A stretch of DNA of 64,000 nucleotides from Streptomyces sp. NRRL F-6676 (lineage in GTDB: Bacteria; Actinomycetota; Actinomycetes; Streptomycetales; Streptomycetaceae). The translations under genes and the position numbers were made by a program. Positions 22,279 through 29,351 of the stretch are shown in pieces; within the stretch, counting starts at the first letter, position 1; each line of letters starts with the position of its first letter. Where the stretch lies: assembly GCF_000725625.1 (NCBI RefSeq), contig NZ_JOHS01000026.1, positions 18,271-82,270 on the forward strand, read 5' to 3'. The notes under the pieces are model-generated. The model made no database searches. It saw only the letters and a program-made list of their open reading frames with translations, and was not told the DNA's origin.

Positions 22279-22454
22279 CAATCGGAGCCTTCCGGGCGGA
22301 ACAGAGACGGCCCCACTGTGCTGCCCCCGCAACCCCCCATGCGGAAGCTTCCCGGACTCCGTACGGAATCTCCTCATGGGGGATGGGGGATGGGCGCGGG
22401 GGATGGGCGCCCCCTTCCGGCGCGGTCCCGCCCGGCGGGGGGGGGGCTTCGGGT

Positions 22455-23414
22455 TCAGGCCGCCGGCGAGGTCTCGGCGTGCAGGGCCCGCAGCAGCCAG
22501 TCGTGGGCGGTGCCGGGGGTGGGGGCCGCGTGGGGGTCCAGGGCGGTGGTCAGGTGCCAGTACTCGTCGAGGCGGGGGTCGGCCGCGAGTCGGGGGGCGA
22601 GGTCGCGGCGGAAGGTGGGGGTGTCGCGGGTGCCGTAGGCCTGGGCGTAGGCGGAGACGAAGCCGTCGAGTGCCTCGCCCGGGTGCGGTGCGCGGCCAGC
22701 GCGGAGGGGGGCGGCCGCCAAGGCGTACGCCTCGGCCAGACCGGCGTACAGCACGCCCGCCCGCGCGCCCCCGGCCCGCCGGTGCGCGTCCGGCTGGGGC
22801 TGCTCGGTGCCCGTGCAGGGGCGGGACGTCAGGGCGTGCAGCCGGGCGAAGGCCAGTACCTGGGCCGGCTCCGGGTCGGCGGGCGGCTGCGGGACCGCGA
22901 CGTCCAGGAACGCCGTGACCGCGCGGGCCGGCATCCGCGCCGGCAGCCAGCCGCGCCAGAACCGGGCGATCGCGGCCGTACTCGGCGGCGTCGTCACCGC
23001 GCCGACCAGGCGCAGCCGTTCGGCGCGCTCCCCCGGCGGGCACTCCCGCACCAGCCGCAGCGCCGCCTCCCGCCAGCGCAGCGCCTCGAGCCGCGAGCCG
23101 AGCTCCCGCAGCTGCCCGTCGACGGCGTCCTCCAGGAGCCCCTCCGCCAGCACCTCGTCCTGCGGTACGCCGTCGGACGGGCCGCCCCGCGGCAGGACGC
23201 GCCGCACCTCGGGCACCCCGAGGCCGAGCCCGCGCAGCGCGCGGATCAGGGCCAGCCGGCCGAGCGCGGCGGGGCCGTAGCGGCGGTGGCCGCCCGCGCT
23301 GCGGGAGGTCTCCGGCAGCAGACCGCGGTCGGAGTAGAAGCGGACCGTCTTGACGGTGACGCCCGCACGCTCCGCGAGTTGGCCGATGCTCCACAGTCCG
23401 TCGTCGTACGGCAC
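22455..23414 (-). CDS. MerR-family transcriptional regulator
   Basis: The gene encodes 319 residues from a GTG at 23414 with GGAGGGAGG upstream. The N-terminal MerR HTH-wing is clear: GQLAERAGVTVKTVRFYSDRGLLPETSRSAGGHRRY, followed by LGRLALIRALRGLGLGVPEV and the coiled coil. The long C-terminal domain (about 200 residues) has no metal-binding cysteine pattern and is helical, so it probably binds an organic ligand. It is divergent from the two-domain hydrolase at 23575, the likely regulated gene. Confidence 0.88.
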   Translation of the reverse strand: MPYDDGLWSIGQLAERAGVTVKTVRFYSDRGLLPETSRSAGGHRRYGPAALGRLALIRALRGLGLGVPEVRRVLPRGGPSDGVPQDEVLAEGLLEDAVDGQLRELGSRLEALRWREAALRLVRECPPGERAERLRLVGAVTTPPSTAAIARFWRGWLPARMPARAVTAFLDVAVPQPPADPEPAQVLAFARLHALTSRPCTGTEQPQPDAHRRAGGARAGVLYAGLAEAYALAAAPLRAGRAPHPGEALDGFVSAYAQAYGTRDTPTFRRDLAPRLAADPRLDEYWHLTTALDPHAAPTPGTAHDWLLRALHAETSPAA

Positions 23415-23574
23415 GGCGGCGGGCCTCCCTCCGACTCCCCCGGCGCCCGCACGCGGGGGCGCCATCCGGGTTGAACCTCCCCCAGGGGGAGTTCCTACCG
23501 TACCGGCGGGCGCGGCCGGGCGGACGGTTCCGGCCGTCGCCGACGGCGTACGACGACAGTGTGAGGAGAGGGCC

Positions 23575-25116
23575 GTGGCCCCCGTATTCGTCCTGGTACC
23601 GGGCATGTTCACCGACGCGCACGTATGGGAGGAGACCGCTCGCCGGCTGACCGCGGCGGGCGCCGAGGCACGGGCGGTGACGCTCGCGGGACCCGGGCGG
23701 GCGCGGGCCGGTGCCGGCCCGGTGGTGGATCTGGAGGCACACATCAGAGACGTGTGCGCGGCGATCGACGCGGCCGGTGCCCCGGACGGCCGGGAGGTCG
23801 TGCTCGTCGGGCACGACTACGGCGTCCACCCGGTGCTGGGCGCCGCCGACCGGCGGGCGGGGCGGGTGGCCCGGATCGTGTTCCTGGACGCGGGGATGCC
23901 GCAGGACGGCGTCCCGCCGCTGGCGGCGGTGCCGGACCAGTCCCTGCGGGCCCGGCTGGCCGAACGGGCGGCGGCCGGCGGGGCCGACGGCGAGCTGCCG
24001 CCCCCGGCGCGTGAGGAGTGGCCGCGGTGGGGCAGCACGGCGGGCGTGCCGGAGGAGGCCCTGGACCGGCTCACCGCCCGGGCCGCGCCCCAGCCGCTGG
24101 GCACGCTGTTCCAGCCGCTGCGGCTGACCGGCGCGGCGGCCGCCGTGCCGACCACGGGCGTGCTGTGCACCGCGAGCGGCGTGGGCATCGCCATGGTCCA
24201 GCGGCTGGTGGACCTCGGCGACCCGGCCCTGCGCGCGCTGGCCGCCCCCGGGGTGACGTTCTTCGAACTGCCCACCGGCCACTGGCCGATGCTGTCCTGC
24301 CCCGCCGACCTGGCCGACGTCCTGCTGCGGGCCGCCGCGGGCGAGGGACACGGGCTCACCGCGCCGGGCGAGGCGGAAACCCCCGCGCATCTCCATCCGT
24401 TCCCCCTCCCGGCACCCGAACTGCCGCGCGAGCGGCGGGAGAACGTGGACCTGTACGTCCCGGAGGCGGCCGCTCCGGACAGCCCCCGCCCCGCGGTGCT
24501 GTTCGTGCACGGCGGGCCGGTGCCCGCCGGGGCCGAGCCGGCCCCGCGCGACTGGCCGGTCCTGACGGGCCACGCCCGGTACGCGGCCGGGCAGGGCGTG
24601 GTGGGCGCGGTCGTCGCGCACCGGCTGCACGACGTGGCCGACTACGCGCGCGCCGCGGCGGACGTGGCGGCGGCCGTGGACCTGGTCCGCGCGGACCCGC
24701 GCGTCGACGCCGGCCGGATCGCGCTGTGGTTCTTCTCCGGCGGCGGCCCCCTCATGGCGGACTGGCTGGCCGAGCCGCCGGCGTGGCTGCGCTGCCTGGG
24801 CGCCGCGTACCCGGTGCTCGCCCCGCTGCCCAACTGGGGGATGTCCGCCGAGGGCCGGTTCCATCCGGTGCGGGCGGTCGCGGACGCCGGTCACGCGCTG
24901 CCGCCGCTGGTGCTGCTCCGGGTGGGCCGGGAGTCGCCGGAGATCGCGGCGACCGTGGCGAAGTTCCTGCGGACGGCGGCGGAGCGGGAGGCGGACGTGC
25001 GGGTGGTGGACGTCCCGCACGGCCACCACGGCGGCGGCCCCGCCGATCCGGCCGACGAGTGGCGGGCGGCGGTGCGGGAGGCGATGCGCGCGGTGGTGGC
25101 GCACGTGACGGCCTGA
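23575..25116 (+). CDS. Two-domain alpha/beta hydrolase fusion
   Basis: The gene encodes 513 residues from the GTG at 23575 with GAGGAGAG upstream. Residues 1-265 form one alpha/beta hydrolase: FVLVPGMFTDAHVWEE, nucleophile elbow VLVGHDYGVHP (Asp81 where esterases have Ser), VFLDAGMPQDG and a late GHWPMLS with the probable His. Residues 275-513 form a second, dienelactone-hydrolase/BAAT-like domain: RPAVLFVHGGP, IALWFFSGGGPLM (Ser near 388) and DVPHGHHG with the probable His. An Asp nucleophile is normal in haloalkane dehalogenases and epoxide hydrolases. The fusion may act in sequential ester/epoxide cleavage, but that is inference. Confidence 0.8.
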   Translation: MAPVFVLVPGMFTDAHVWEETARRLTAAGAEARAVTLAGPGRARAGAGPVVDLEAHIRDVCAAIDAAGAPDGREVVLVGHDYGVHPVLGAADRRAGRVARIVFLDAGMPQDGVPPLAAVPDQSLRARLAERAAAGGADGELPPPAREEWPRWGSTAGVPEEALDRLTARAAPQPLGTLFQPLRLTGAAAAVPTTGVLCTASGVGIAMVQRLVDLGDPALRALAAPGVTFFELPTGHWPMLSCPADLADVLLRAAAGEGHGLTAPGEAETPAHLHPFPLPAPELPRERRENVDLYVPEAAAPDSPRPAVLFVHGGPVPAGAEPAPRDWPVLTGHARYAAGQGVVGAVVAHRLHDVADYARAAADVAAAVDLVRADPRVDAGRIALWFFSGGGPLMADWLAEPPAWLRCLGAAYPVLAPLPNWGMSAEGRFHPVRAVADAGHALPPLVLLRVGRESPEIAATVAKFLRTAAEREADVRVVDVPHGHHGGGPADPADEWRAAVREAMRAVVAHVTA

Positions 25117-25130
25117 CCGGTCACCGTCGA

Positions 25131-25264
25131 GCGGCTCCGGCCGTCCGTAAGCGGCCCGACCATCCGTGAGCGGCTCCCGGACGCCTGTGAGCGGCTCCGG
25201 CGGCCCGTGAGCAGCTTCGGACGCCCGTAAACGGCTCCGGCCGCCCGTGAGCGGCTCCCGGTGC
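25131..25264. repeat. 20-bp tandem repeats between convergent genes
   Basis: Six units of 19-21 bp (consensus GCGGCTCCGGCCGCCCGTRA) and a partial seventh fill the gap between the convergent hydrolase and TetR genes. Each unit ends in GTAA or GTGA. No clear terminator hairpin is otherwise present in the gap. Confidence 0.88.
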
Positions 25265-25272
25265 TCTCGCGC

Positions 25273-26088
25273 TCAGCCGGCGGCCGCCACCAGCGCGTCG
25301 AGTTCCGCCTCGAAGAACAGCGCCGGGTCGAACCCCATCCCGGTGAACTGCCCGGCGAGTTCCAGGGAGAGGGCGCCGTGCAGCCGGGTCCAGAAGGACA
25401 GCGCGCGGTGCAGCACGCCGGGCGGGGCGGGCCGGTCCCCCGCCCACGCGCGGTACTGCCCGAGGTGCACGGCGAACGGCACCTCGGGGGAGCCGGGGGA
25501 GCCGGCCGGGCCGGGGAGGGCGGCCTGGGGCAGCGCCGCGCAGGCGTCGAGCACGAACGTCATGCTCTCCCTGGCGAGGCCGGTGGTGTCGTCCGGCGCG
25601 TGATACCCGGGCACGGGGGTGCCGAAGACGAGGAAGTAGCGCTGGGGGTCGGCCAGCGCCCACCCGCGCAGGGCGTGCGCCAGCGCGCGCGCCTCCGCGC
25701 CGGACGCGGCGGCTTCGGAAGCCCCGGAGGCCCCGGAGACCGCAGAAGCCTCGGAAACCCCGGAGGCGCCGGAGACCGCAGAAGCCTCGGAGACCCCGGA
25801 GGCTTCGGCGGCCTCGGAGGCCGCGCGGAAGGCGTCGACGAGGCTGCGGTAGCCGTCCCTGATCAGCTCGGTGATCAGCTCGTCCCGGCCGGCGTAGTAC
25901 CGGTAGAGCGCGGGCCCGCTCATGCCCATGCGCTTGGCGATCGCGTTGAGGGAGAGCCCGGAGGCCCCCGCGTCGGCGATCTGCTCCCAGGCGTGCGCCT
26001 TGATCTCGGTCCGCACCTGCGTGCGGTAGCGCTCACGCGGCGTCGCCGCGCCCGCGGCACCCTCCGCCCCCGCCGTCTCCTGCCGCAT
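25273..26088 (-). CDS. TetR-family regulator with WHG-type C-terminal domain
   Basis: The gene encodes 271 residues from the ATG at 26088, preceded by AAGGAGG; an in-frame ATG at 26139 is further upstream inside the operator region. The TetR HTH reads AWEQIADAGASGLSLNAIAKRMGMSGPALYRYYAGRDELITELI. The C-terminal part (WALADPQRYFLVFGTPVPGY, MTFVLDACAAL, FWTRLHGALSLELAGQF) matches the WHG-type ligand-binding domain. A Ser/Ala/Glu/Val repeat at about residues 88-125 is inserted between the two, encoded by 36-bp units. It is divergent from the quinone-oxidoreductase-like gene at 26257, and the shared gap holds matching inverted operator half-sites. Confidence 0.9.
   Translation of the reverse strand: MRQETAGAEGAAGAATPRERYRTQVRTEIKAHAWEQIADAGASGLSLNAIAKRMGMSGPALYRYYAGRDELITELIRDGYRSLVDAFRAASEAAEASGVSEASAVSGASGVSEASAVSGASGASEAAASGAEARALAHALRGWALADPQRYFLVFGTPVPGYHAPDDTTGLARESMTFVLDACAALPQAALPGPAGSPGSPEVPFAVHLGQYRAWAGDRPAPPGVLHRALSFWTRLHGALSLELAGQFTGMGFDPALFFEAELDALVAAAG
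25705..25825 (-). repeat. In-frame 36-bp repeats in the TetR gene
   Basis: Near-identical units encode the dodecamer A-S-G-V-S-E-A-S-A-V-S-G twice, with shorter variants at both ends. They sit exactly at the boundary of the DNA-binding and ligand-binding parts. Confidence 0.8.
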
Positions 26089-26143
26089 GTCCGCCGCCTC
26101 CTTGTGCGCGATCACGCGCGCAATCCCACCACGCTTCACTCTT

Positions 26144-26203
26144 GTTAGAAGCTATCACGACCGCTATTGACACTCCGCCCGGGCTGGAGTTACAACTTCT
26201 AAC
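26144..26203. promoter_or_regulatory. Divergent TetR/oxidoreductase promoter with paired operator sites
   Basis: GTTAGAAG at 26144-26151 and CTTCTAAC at 26196-26203 are inverted copies. The similarity extends to GTTAGAAGYTRTMA on each side. A plus-strand promoter is visible as TTGACA (26167-26172), 17 bp, TTACAA (26190-26195), so the right operator site lies at the -10/start region. Binding of the adjacent TetR protein would block both genes. The motif is AT-rich against a very GC-rich background. Confidence 0.7.
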
Positions 26204-26256
26204 GAAGCAGAAAGCAAGTAACTCCAGCAATCTCTACTCGCATGGCGGAGGCCCTC

Positions 26257-27294
26257 ATGCATCCCGCGGAAACCGAAGAACTCGTCGAGATCGTCCTGCC
26301 GGGCAAGGTCGAGCCGGAGGGGCTGCGGGTCCGGCGCGGGGCGGTGCCCGCCCCCGGCCCCGGCCAGATGGTGATCCGGATGGAGGCGACCGGCGTCTCC
26401 TTCGCGGAGCAGCAGATGCGCCGCGGCAAGTACTTCGACCAACCGCCGTTCCCCTTCGTCCCCGGCTACGACCTCGTCGGCACCGTGGCCGCGACCGGCG
26501 AGGGCGTCGCCCCGGCGCCGGCCGGCACCCGGGTGGCCGCGATGGTCAAGGTCGGCGGCTGGTCCAGCCATGTCGTCGTGGACGCGGCGGACGTCGTACC
26601 GGTGCCCGAGGGCGTCGACGCGGACCGGGCGGAGACCATGGTCGTCAACGGCGTCACCGCCTGGCAGATGCTGCACCGCACGGCCCGCGTCCGCGCCGGG
26701 CAGACGGTGCTGGTGCTCGGCGCCAACGGCGGCGTCGGCTCGGTCCTCGTCCAGCTGGCGCGGGCGGCCGGGGCGAAGGTGATCGGCACCGCCTCCGCCC
26801 GCCACCACCAGGTGCTGCGCGACCGGGGCGTCACCCCCGTCGACTACCGCACCGAGGACATCGCCGCGCGCGTCCGTGAGCTGGCCCCCGGCGGGGTGGA
26901 CGCCGTCTTCGACCACGTCGGCGGCCCCGGCATCGTCGACTCCTGGCGCCTGCTCGCCCCCGGCGGCACGCTCGTCGCGTACGGCACCGCCTCCACCCGG
27001 GACGACGAGGGCTCCAAGCAGCTGCCCGTCCTCAAGCTGCTCGCCCGGGTCTGGCTGTGGAACGCCCTGCCCAACCGCCGCCGCGCCCACTTCTACAACC
27101 TCTGGGCCGGCCACAGGAACCGGGCCCGCTTCCGCGCCCGCCTGCGCACCGACCTCACCGAGGTCTTCGAGGCCCTCCGCCGCGGCGACATCACCGCCCA
27201 GGTCGCCGCCCGCTTCCCCCTCACCGAGGCCGCCGAGGCCCTGCGCCTCGCGGAGTCGGGGACGGTGGCGGGAAAGGTGGTACTCCACGCGTGA
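26257..27294 (+). CDS. Medium-chain dehydrogenase/quinone oxidoreductase-like protein
   Basis: The gene encodes 345 residues from the ATG at 26257 with GGCGGAGG upstream; an ATG at 26242 is in frame but has no ribosome-binding site. It has the zinc-free MDR pattern: GQMVIRMEATGVSFAEQQMRRGKY, PFVPGYDLVGTVAATGEGV, VNGVTAWQMLHR, the NADPH-binding VLVLGANGGVGSVLVQLARAAGAKVIGTAS, and a C-terminal LTEAAEALRLAESGTVAGKVVL. These enzymes reduce quinones or enones with NADPH. Zinc ligands of alcohol dehydrogenases are absent. It is divergent from and presumably repressed by the TetR protein. Confidence 0.9.
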   Translation: MHPAETEELVEIVLPGKVEPEGLRVRRGAVPAPGPGQMVIRMEATGVSFAEQQMRRGKYFDQPPFPFVPGYDLVGTVAATGEGVAPAPAGTRVAAMVKVGGWSSHVVVDAADVVPVPEGVDADRAETMVVNGVTAWQMLHRTARVRAGQTVLVLGANGGVGSVLVQLARAAGAKVIGTASARHHQVLRDRGVTPVDYRTEDIAARVRELAPGGVDAVFDHVGGPGIVDSWRLLAPGGTLVAYGTASTRDDEGSKQLPVLKLLARVWLWNALPNRRRAHFYNLWAGHRNRARFRARLRTDLTEVFEALRRGDITAQVAARFPLTEAAEALRLAESGTVAGKVVLHA

Positions 27295-27441
27295 GCCCGC
27301 CCGCGCCGCCCCATCGCCCCCGACTCCCGTACCGGGCGTACCGGGCAAGGGTGTTGCAAGGAGCGTGCAAGGAAAGCGCCGTACCCGCCGGGCATCCCCC
27401 CGTCGTCCGCTGTACGCAGTGACGGAGCCACGGGGGTTCGT

Positions 27442-28686
27442 ATGTCCGTAACCACGACGAGAACGGCGTTGATCGAGCAGGGGCACTGGCTGACGGTGCG
27501 GGACTGCAAGCGGGTCCTGGTGGTCGCCCACACGGTGACCTTCGCCCAACGGCTGCGCGAGGTCTTCGAGTTGCTGGAGGCCGATCTGCGCGTCCAGCTG
27601 ATCTTCACGGTGGCGCCGCACGCCTTCGGCAGTGGCACCGCCGAGTTCCTGCACGGCCTGGGCATCTCCACCGTGCCCTGGGAGGAGGCGCTGCGGGCCG
27701 AGTTCGACCTCGTGCTCGCGGCGGGCCTGCGCGGAGTGCACGAGTTGCGCGCCCCGGTGGTCCGCATCGCGCACGGCGCCGGGCACATCAAACCGCTCAC
27801 CGACGTCACCGGCCTGACCCCCGGAGAGCCGAGGGCGCCCGGGATGCTGAGTCCCCGGCATCTGCTGCACGAGGGGCGGCTGGTCCCGGCGGCCCTCGTC
27901 TACGCCCACGAGCGGGCCCTGGAGGAGCTGGCCCGGTCCTGCCCCGAGGCCCTTCCGGCGGCCCAGGTCGCGGGTGATCCGTGCGTCGACCGGATCCTGG
28001 CCGGCCGGCCCGAACGCGCGGCCTACCGCCGTGCGCTGGGGATCGAGGACGGGCAGCGGCTCGTGGTCGTCACCTCCACCTGGGGGCCGGCCTCGACGTT
28101 CGCGCGGCTCGACTCGCTGCTGCCGCAGCTGCTGGGGCGGCTCCCGGGCGACGGCCACCGCGTGGCGCTGCTGGTCCACCCCAACGTGTACGCGGGGCAC
28201 GGCGTCCGGCAGGTGCGCGGCTGGCTGTCCGGCCGCCGGGACCGGGCGATCGCGGTGCTGCCCCCGGAGGCCGACTGGCAGGCGCCGCTGATCGCGGCCG
28301 ACTGGATCATCGGCGACCACGGGTCGCTCACCGCGTACGGCACGCTCACGGAGGCGACGCTGCTGCTGACGCCCGGGCCCCGGCGCGAGATGGCGGCCGC
28401 CTCCCCGGCGGCCCTGCTGTCCGCGGTGGCCCCGGTCCTCTCGCCGCTGCACCCCCTGGCGGAGCAGCTGCGGTACGCGGCGGAACTGCGCCGGCCGGGG
28501 CAGTACGACCACGTGGCCGCCTCGCTGTCCTCGGCGCCGGGGCACTTCCACCGGCGGGTGCGTACGGCCGTCTACCGGCTGCTCGGGCTGGGCGAACCCG
28601 CCCACCCGCCGTTCGTCACGCCGCCCCCGCCCCCGCCGCCGCTGACGCGGTGGGAGGTCACCGCCGGTGAGGGGGCGGCCCGGTGA
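27442..28686 (+). CDS. GT-B-like protein, possible glycero/glycosyl transferase, uncharacterised
   Basis: The gene encodes 414 residues. The sequence has two Rossmann-like halves: CKRVLVVAHTVTFAQRLREV near residues 22-42 and, after a linker, RLVVVTSTWGPASTFARLDSLLPQLL. Between them lies VAGDPCVDRILAGRPERAAYRRALGI, a pattern seen in CDP-glycerol glycerophosphotransferases and UDP-GlcNAc 2-epimerases. A further ADWIIGDHGSLTAYGTLTEATLLL resembles the donor-binding half of those GT-B enzymes. The C-terminus is proline-rich. The family is recurrent in Streptomyces but I know no experimental role. The next gene overlaps its stop (GTGA). Confidence 0.65.
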   Translation: MSVTTTRTALIEQGHWLTVRDCKRVLVVAHTVTFAQRLREVFELLEADLRVQLIFTVAPHAFGSGTAEFLHGLGISTVPWEEALRAEFDLVLAAGLRGVHELRAPVVRIAHGAGHIKPLTDVTGLTPGEPRAPGMLSPRHLLHEGRLVPAALVYAHERALEELARSCPEALPAAQVAGDPCVDRILAGRPERAAYRRALGIEDGQRLVVVTSTWGPASTFARLDSLLPQLLGRLPGDGHRVALLVHPNVYAGHGVRQVRGWLSGRRDRAIAVLPPEADWQAPLIAADWIIGDHGSLTAYGTLTEATLLLTPGPRREMAAASPAALLSAVAPVLSPLHPLAEQLRYAAELRRPGQYDHVAASLSSAPGHFHRRVRTAVYRLLGLGEPAHPPFVTPPPPPPPLTRWEVTAGEGAAR

Positions 28687-29351
28687 GCGGCCCGGCGGCG
28701 GCGGTCGGCGCGTGGGTCACGGTGTGCTCCGCCGGCCCGGCGGAGCAGGGTGCCTGGGTCACGATGCGCCCCGTCGAACCGGCGGAGCACGATGCCCGGG
28801 TCACGATGTGCCCCGTCGGCCCGGCAGGGGGCCCGGCCGTCGTCCGGGCCGTCCCGCTGCCGCCGGCCGCGGTGCCGCCGGCCGCGGTGCCGTGCGCGTG
28901 CCCGTGGCCGTCCGGCTGCCGGCACGCGCCCGGTCCGTTCCCGTGCGACGTGCATCTGCGGGTGGCGGCGGAGGGCGCGGGGCCTGCCCGGCTCAGGGAG
29001 TTCGCCGACGTACTGGTCGGCCGGGTGCCGCTGCCCCCGGGCCCGGCCCGGCTGCGGGCGCTCGCCCTGCTGGCCCGGTATCCCGGGTGCCGGACCGTCG
29101 CGGTGCCGGTACGGGCCGCGGCGCCGGTCGTCGGCGTACGGGACCGCACGGGTGAATTGCGGTGGGTGCGGCCGGGCCCGGCCGGGGCCCCGCCCTCCCC
29201 GCAGCTGGCCGGTTCCCTCGCCCACGCGTGGCTGACCCGGTGCGGGACGCCCGGCGCCCCGGCCACGGTGGCCGGGCAGGTCTCCGGCGGTCACTCCCGC
29301 CGCAGCCGGGCCTCGACGCGGGCCGCGTCCTGCGGGTTCAGCGTGCGGTAG
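28683..29351 (+). CDS. Hypothetical Cys/Pro-rich protein coupled to the GT-B-like gene
   Basis: The gene encodes 222 residues from a GTG overlapping the previous stop. The first 55 residues hold three degenerate copies of [WR]-V-T-[VM]-x-x-[VA]-G/E-P-A. A short Cys cluster (CACPWPSGC, then CDVHL) could bind metal. The rest is a compact alpha/beta-like stretch (LREFADVLVGRVPLPPGPARLRALALLARYP). The 3' end runs 61 bases into the convergent STAND gene, so the true end may be less conserved. No family recognised. Confidence 0.5.
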   Translation: MSGPAAAVGAWVTVCSAGPAEQGAWVTMRPVEPAEHDARVTMCPVGPAGGPAVVRAVPLPPAAVPPAAVPCACPWPSGCRHAPGPFPCDVHLRVAAEGAGPARLREFADVLVGRVPLPPGPARLRALALLARYPGCRTVAVPVRAAAPVVGVRDRTGELRWVRPGPAGAPPSPQLAGSLAHAWLTRCGTPGAPATVAGQVSGGHSRRSRASTRAASCGFSVR

